Source: Dipylidium caninum (lineage: Eukaryota > Platyhelminthes > Cestoda > Cyclophyllidea > Dipylidiidae). Taken from it: DNA of 64,000 nt. The translations under genes and the position numbers were made by a program. Where the stretch lies: assembly GCA_017562135.1 (NCBI GenBank), contig QEYB01000180.1:372001-436000 (forward strand), read 5' to 3'. Positions within the stretch are counted from its first letter, which is position 1. Each line of letters begins with the position of its first letter. This document shows positions 60,004 to 64,000 of the stretch, in pieces. The notes under the pieces were generated by a model. It was given only the letters and a program-made list of their open reading frames with translations. It ran no database searches and was not told the DNA's origin.

Positions 60004-63000
60004 ATGCCTAAAAGTGTTTCGAAGAAAAAAATGTCTGATTTGGTCCGGGCAAATCAATGCATTTTATCGTATTTCCCCCGTTTGAAGGCTGTACCAAAGG
60101 CTGGTGAGGTGGAAGAATCGGAAAGTGCCCTTAGTTTCCGCGCTTCACAGACTTTGACACACTCATGGGTATCGAAAACACAAAACGCGGTACCATATAA
60201 AAAACCGGCAAGTAATCATCGCAAGTGTCCGAAGTACAAATGGCTAAAAGGTTTGCTAATTGCTTTGACTAATATAACGATTTTTCAGGTACACCATTTA
60301 CAGTTGACGCCTTCAAATATGGTGTTATTGGCGGATGTACTGGTTATTTTCTCACTCATTTTCATTACGATCATTATGGCGGTTTATCGTCAAAATTCGA
60401 AGGCACCGTTTACTGTAGTGAAGTATGATTTACATACTCGATTCTTCCTTCCAGGTGACAGCAAGGCTCGTTCGAGTGAAATTTGGTCGGTCTCTATCTC
60501 TCGTACCTCTTTGTACGAAAGTTTTTGTAAAAATTGATGGCTACGACATTTTCCTTATGGATGCTAACCAGTAAGTTTTTTACCTGAATCTTCCATACAC
60601 TCCTCCCTTAGTTTACTCTGCTTGCGTATTCTGCACTTTTGTTTACATTTAGCGACTACGTTTCCTCATTACTTTTTATATTCCATTTTATTTTTCGTCA
60701 CTTTACCCTCTCCTTCCATTCCCGCTAGTTGCCCTGGATCGGTTATGATACTCTCTCGACTTCCTAATGGAGATATAAACCTGCATACGGGCGACTTCAG
60801 GGCACATAAAAGCATGCTATTGGAGCCTAGTGCGCTCGTAGACTTCGTCCAAAGTACACTAACCAGTCAAAGGATAGATACAATATTCCTTGATACAACG
60901 TAAGGTTCGGTCATTCTAATTGGGATTTGTTATACTATCCTTCTCTCGGTTGTCTCTTGAGTTTTTTAATTAAAATTAGTCAATTTTTTTCTTGACATGG
61001 GTTTGGTTTTGAGTTCTCTTACTGGGCATATAGGCAAAAAGTGTCCACTATGACCTCACTTCCTATTGATTTGAATTAATATATTTTATGTGACTAAAAC
61101 ATTATTTGTCGGTTTTTTAGTTTCAGATTTTGTTCGTCTTCAAATTGACTCCCTCTTGCATGCAAATGTGGTTAGAGAGGAACTAGCCATTCATACGGCT
61201 ACGGCTGTATTAAAACATGCGTACAATAAATAAATAAAATAATGTCTGTATCTGCCACACGAATTCTCACAACTGCAGATACATTTCTTGTGAAAACCGG
61301 CTTTTTTACGATAAACGGATGACGTTTTCAAATATTCTACCAGACTTTCCGATTTCCGAATGTTATCGTGCTAAAATAGTGTACGCTTATCGGATTCTTA
61401 TTGAACTAGCAGCATTTATCCTTATGCGTCTCTGGAACCCGAGTTGGCTAAGGCATTTGCAAGCCCTTTGATGCAAAACTTCGTAATTTATTTTATTGTC
61501 GTCCTTGTTTCCGAAGGCCTGCGGTAAACTTGGTTCCCACACTCTTAAACACGCGTGAAAATGCGGAGACAACTGTGTCCTTTTCTCTTAGCCATTCTAT
61601 TGTGGGTTTTTGTAGTTGTCCTTTGTTTGTACACCATTTACGTTTACATCTCTCGCCTGTCAATTATATTCCACTTTTGCACTTTAAGCATGCTACTGAA
61701 ATGAAAAGAATAGCATTTACTAGTATGCTGCAAATGTTTTCTTGTACTTAGATTTTGTTCACCTCAGTACCTTTTTCCCGAACAACAAGTGGTGATTGCA
61801 GCTGCAGCGGAAATTTCGCGCGAAGCCCTTCTGACCTACCCGGATGCGCTTATTTTATGTGGCATGTACACCATCGGAAAGGAGCGCTTTGTCGTCGGTA
61901 AGATCTCTAATTGCCGGTGGATTTTATATTTAAGTTTGACATGGGTAAAGATGCCTTCGCATACGCTAAGTTGTCATTTGTTTCTCCTTTAACATGACAA
62001 GGAAGTAGAGCGTCATAAAATTTCTAATTTTCTTGCCGATCGTTTGCATTTTCATTATAATTTGTTGTGCGTAAACAGCCGTAACTGTTTGTCACATGGC
62101 AGGAGTTCATGTCTTTCTTTACCTGGGTTATAATTCATGCCAAATGCGGATGCAGGACCTTTTCCGTATTCTCTCATTAAATTGTTTTCTGGTGCCATTT
62201 CCTCGGTCACCTCGAAATGTTTGAGTTTTCTCGCCTACCTGCCTCATACATGTTACTGAAAATCTTTTTCTACCTGCTACGCCCATAGTATGGGAGGCGA
62301 AGAATGCTCTTTACGAAGAGGCACTTTCGCAAGTTGGTGTGCTCATGTGTGCGTTTGCGTCGTCTGTCTCTTCGGCGGAGGGAGGTGCGCGCGCCATGGA
62401 GATCACGTGATTTAGATAAGAAAGTGGCTCTGTAGTTCTTATTGTGACTAGTTCTTTTTCAATAGCCTTGCCTTCCCTAGGCTTCCCTAGTCGATCCAGC
62501 ACACTTTCTTATTCCGCCCAAATGGAATGCTATTAAGGTGGTTTCGATTCTATAAAAGAGATTTTACGTGATTGTCTGCGGTTTTCACCTGCTGTACGCT
62601 AGTCACTTGGCTTAATTTTGATTAATCTTTTGATCTGTTTTTTGAGAAAGTTAATATTTATTGAATCATGCTCCTGCACTAACTACAACGTCTTCTGACG
62701 ACACTAATTCGGGCGAGCGATCTGACTTTCTACAGTTAACATTTCTCTGTAACTTACCTAGTTGGTAAAGTGTTCTAAGTGTGTGCATATGCGTATGCGC
62801 AGGTTTGGCTGAACAGTTGCATGTTCGGGTGTGGCTCCCTGCCAAACAACGTGAGCTCGTTGCAGCGGCCGCTGAAGGTGGATGTGAAGTATGCTGTCGT
62901 CTCCTCACCCTCACCACAGCCGCCTCGTCTGACGCACGCCTCCGCGTGATCGACATGGGCAAGCTCAGCCCTAGAGCTGTCATCACCAACCTTCTTCCTG

Positions 63001-63639
63001 CCGATAAACCCATAATCGCCTGGAAACCTTCTGGTTGGATGTACAGCCCTCACAAAAAGGTCACCGAGACTACGCTCCAACGTCTACCTTGCAGTCGACA
63101 GACATTTTTGCGACTGCGTAACAGCATTTCCATCGAAATGATTTCAAAAAACGTTTTTGTTTTTGGTAGGTTAAAAGTCTTTACCTGGCTATTATCTACT
63201 GTAGTGAATTAAGCTTCTTGAATCGACAACAGTTAGAGTAACTAGTTAAATGTGCTAGCAAAAATGTTTCCGTTTAGTAATGTTGTCATGGAATTTTTCA
63301 TATTTTTGTCTACAAGTTACATAGCCAATTTCTCGTGTTAAACCTGATTTGAGGTAACAATGAAATATTTGCTTTTTTATCGCTAAACTGAGTGTAATTT
63401 TTAGTTTTTCGAAAAACGCTATATACGCTTTCTTTACATGACACTTTATTTTTCCCCTCTTAGGAGCTGCTTATAGTGAGCATAGCAGCTTTAGTGAGTT
63501 GAAAGACTTCATTACCGAGCTGAGACCTGTAAGTGTTCTTCCAACAGTTTTCGGCGGAGCAGCTAAGAATGCACGCAAACACATTGAAGGTTGGCTTCGG
63601 AATAGTGGAGCGAGTGGCGCACGCTCCAACAAGTTCTGA
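60004..63639 (+). CDS. DCLRE1A: SNM1/PSO2 (DCLRE1A-type) DNA crosslink-repair nuclease
   Basis: Seven exons join in frame (60004-60250, 60289-60422, 60455-60570, 60729-60899, 61752-61897, 62803-63165, 63464-63639) for 450 residues. The metallo-beta-lactamase/beta-CASP domain is complete: [34 protein letters not shown], the HxHxDH metal site; [28 protein letters not shown], with the third metal-ligand Asp; [45 protein letters not shown]; and [15 protein letters not shown], with the beta-CASP His. The [16 protein letters not shown] start is typical of SNM1A/Pso2 rather than Apollo or Artemis. SNM1A is a 5' exonuclease acting in interstrand-crosslink repair. The N-terminal region is short (about 80 residues) and has QCILSYF, a loose PIP-box match. 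Introns of 38 and 32 nt occur beside ones over 800 nt. Last-exon GTAAGT at about 63.53 kb is not used: reading through keeps the conserved tail. Confidence 0.93.
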
Positions 63640-64000
63640 GTGTTTTATGTCATTAAGATTGCATTTATCACTATTTTTATACTCGCTCATGAGGCAAGTA
63701 AAGATTACAAGCCCGAAATTTACTCTTTTATGTGTGCCTTTTCGTAGACATTTTTGGGAGCTGGTACTTGTGCATAGAAACATGCACAACATAACGGGGT
63801 TACGCGTTACCTTGATAAGAGTGTTAACGAACTTATTGCTTTCCTTTCGCTTCCATGAAACACCGAACCTCGATCCGACGTTTTAGTCGAATATTTCTGT
63901 TTGTTTCACTCGAGTGGGTTTAACTCTGTCTTTTTGTATTTCGTAGACTTCATTGCTGTAATCCACGAATTGCGAGGCTTGAGTGCTGTTCGGCATAAAA
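63640..64000. other. 3' flank of SNM1 gene; possible next exon at the edge
   Basis: Mostly 3' UTR-like AT-rich sequence. At the very end, after an acceptor-like TATTTCGTAG (about 63946), the frame FIAVIHELRGLSAVRHK runs out of the window. It could be the first visible exon of another gene, but nothing confirms that. Confidence 0.3.

Noticed and set aside
61131..61210. An extra SNM1 exon between 60.9 and 61.75 kb
   Set aside because: The flanking exons join directly at LDTT|FCSPQY, matching the family, so no exon is needed.

Overview
This is a stretch of a eukaryotic nuclear genome. Its genes are split by GT-AG introns, there is no bacterial-style operon of uninterrupted frames, and base composition is moderately AT-rich. 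Every gene I could name is a typical animal gene (CBL, SCAMP, p120/delta-catenin, SDS3, IFT144/WDR19, EFHC, claudin-like, TALE homeobox, COQ3, NUBPL, RBX1, SNM1/DCLRE1). Many introns are only 31-46 nt long, often mixed with ordinary introns in one gene. Several start codons lie within a few bases of a 3' splice-acceptor AG, as expected of genes that receive a spliced leader. Together these point to a parasitic flatworm, most likely a tapeworm. That placement is inference; I could not run a search.

Layout, left to right. 1-1.4 kb: no recognisable gene, one CGA microsatellite. 1.4-6.05 kb (-): EFHC1/2-type ciliary protein, broken by several single-base frame changes. 7.56-8.62 kb (-): small four-pass claudin-like protein. 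9.4-13.7 kb (+): CBL ubiquitin ligase. 14.7-18.4 kb (-): SCAMP, complete. 19.3-26.3 kb (-): p120/delta-catenin family armadillo protein. 27.3-29.4 kb (+): SDS3/SUDS3, complete, seven exons. 29.9-39.45 kb (-): IFT144/WDR19. 41.4-42.8 kb (-): divergent TALE homeobox gene. 43.7-45.1 kb (-): unrecognised membrane protein. 45.2-46.8 kb (-): COQ3. 47.3-48.3 kb (+): NUBPL. 48.3-53.8 kb: gene-poor, with one relic resembling Ty3/gypsy. 53.8-54.6 kb (+): unrecognised coding fragment. 55.8-57.4 kb (-): short protein with an N-terminal MGN. 57.6-58.0 kb (-): RBX1, complete. 60.0-63.6 kb (+): SNM1/PSO2-type nuclease, complete.

The genes are ordinary neighbours, not one pathway, but some pairings are suggestive. 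COQ3 and NUBPL (both mitochondrial, both respiratory chain) lie head to head with 474 bp between their start codons. RBX1 and the MGN gene lie in tandem about 160 nt apart, and COQ3 and the membrane-protein gene about 140 nt apart, spacing compatible with polycistronic transcription resolved by trans-splicing. CBL and RBX1 are both RING ubiquitin-ligase components. EFHC and IFT144 are both ciliary.

A caveat runs through the window. EFHC, NUBPL, CBL, IFT144 and perhaps the claudin-like gene show conserved protein that hops frame at short A/T runs, while SCAMP, SDS3, RBX1, COQ3, SNM1 and the catenin read cleanly. Leftover sequencing indels are the simplest explanation, but EFHC and NUBPL carry enough of them that pseudogenes must be considered. 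Splice boundaries were placed by eye from GT/AG and frame continuity and may be off by a base or two.
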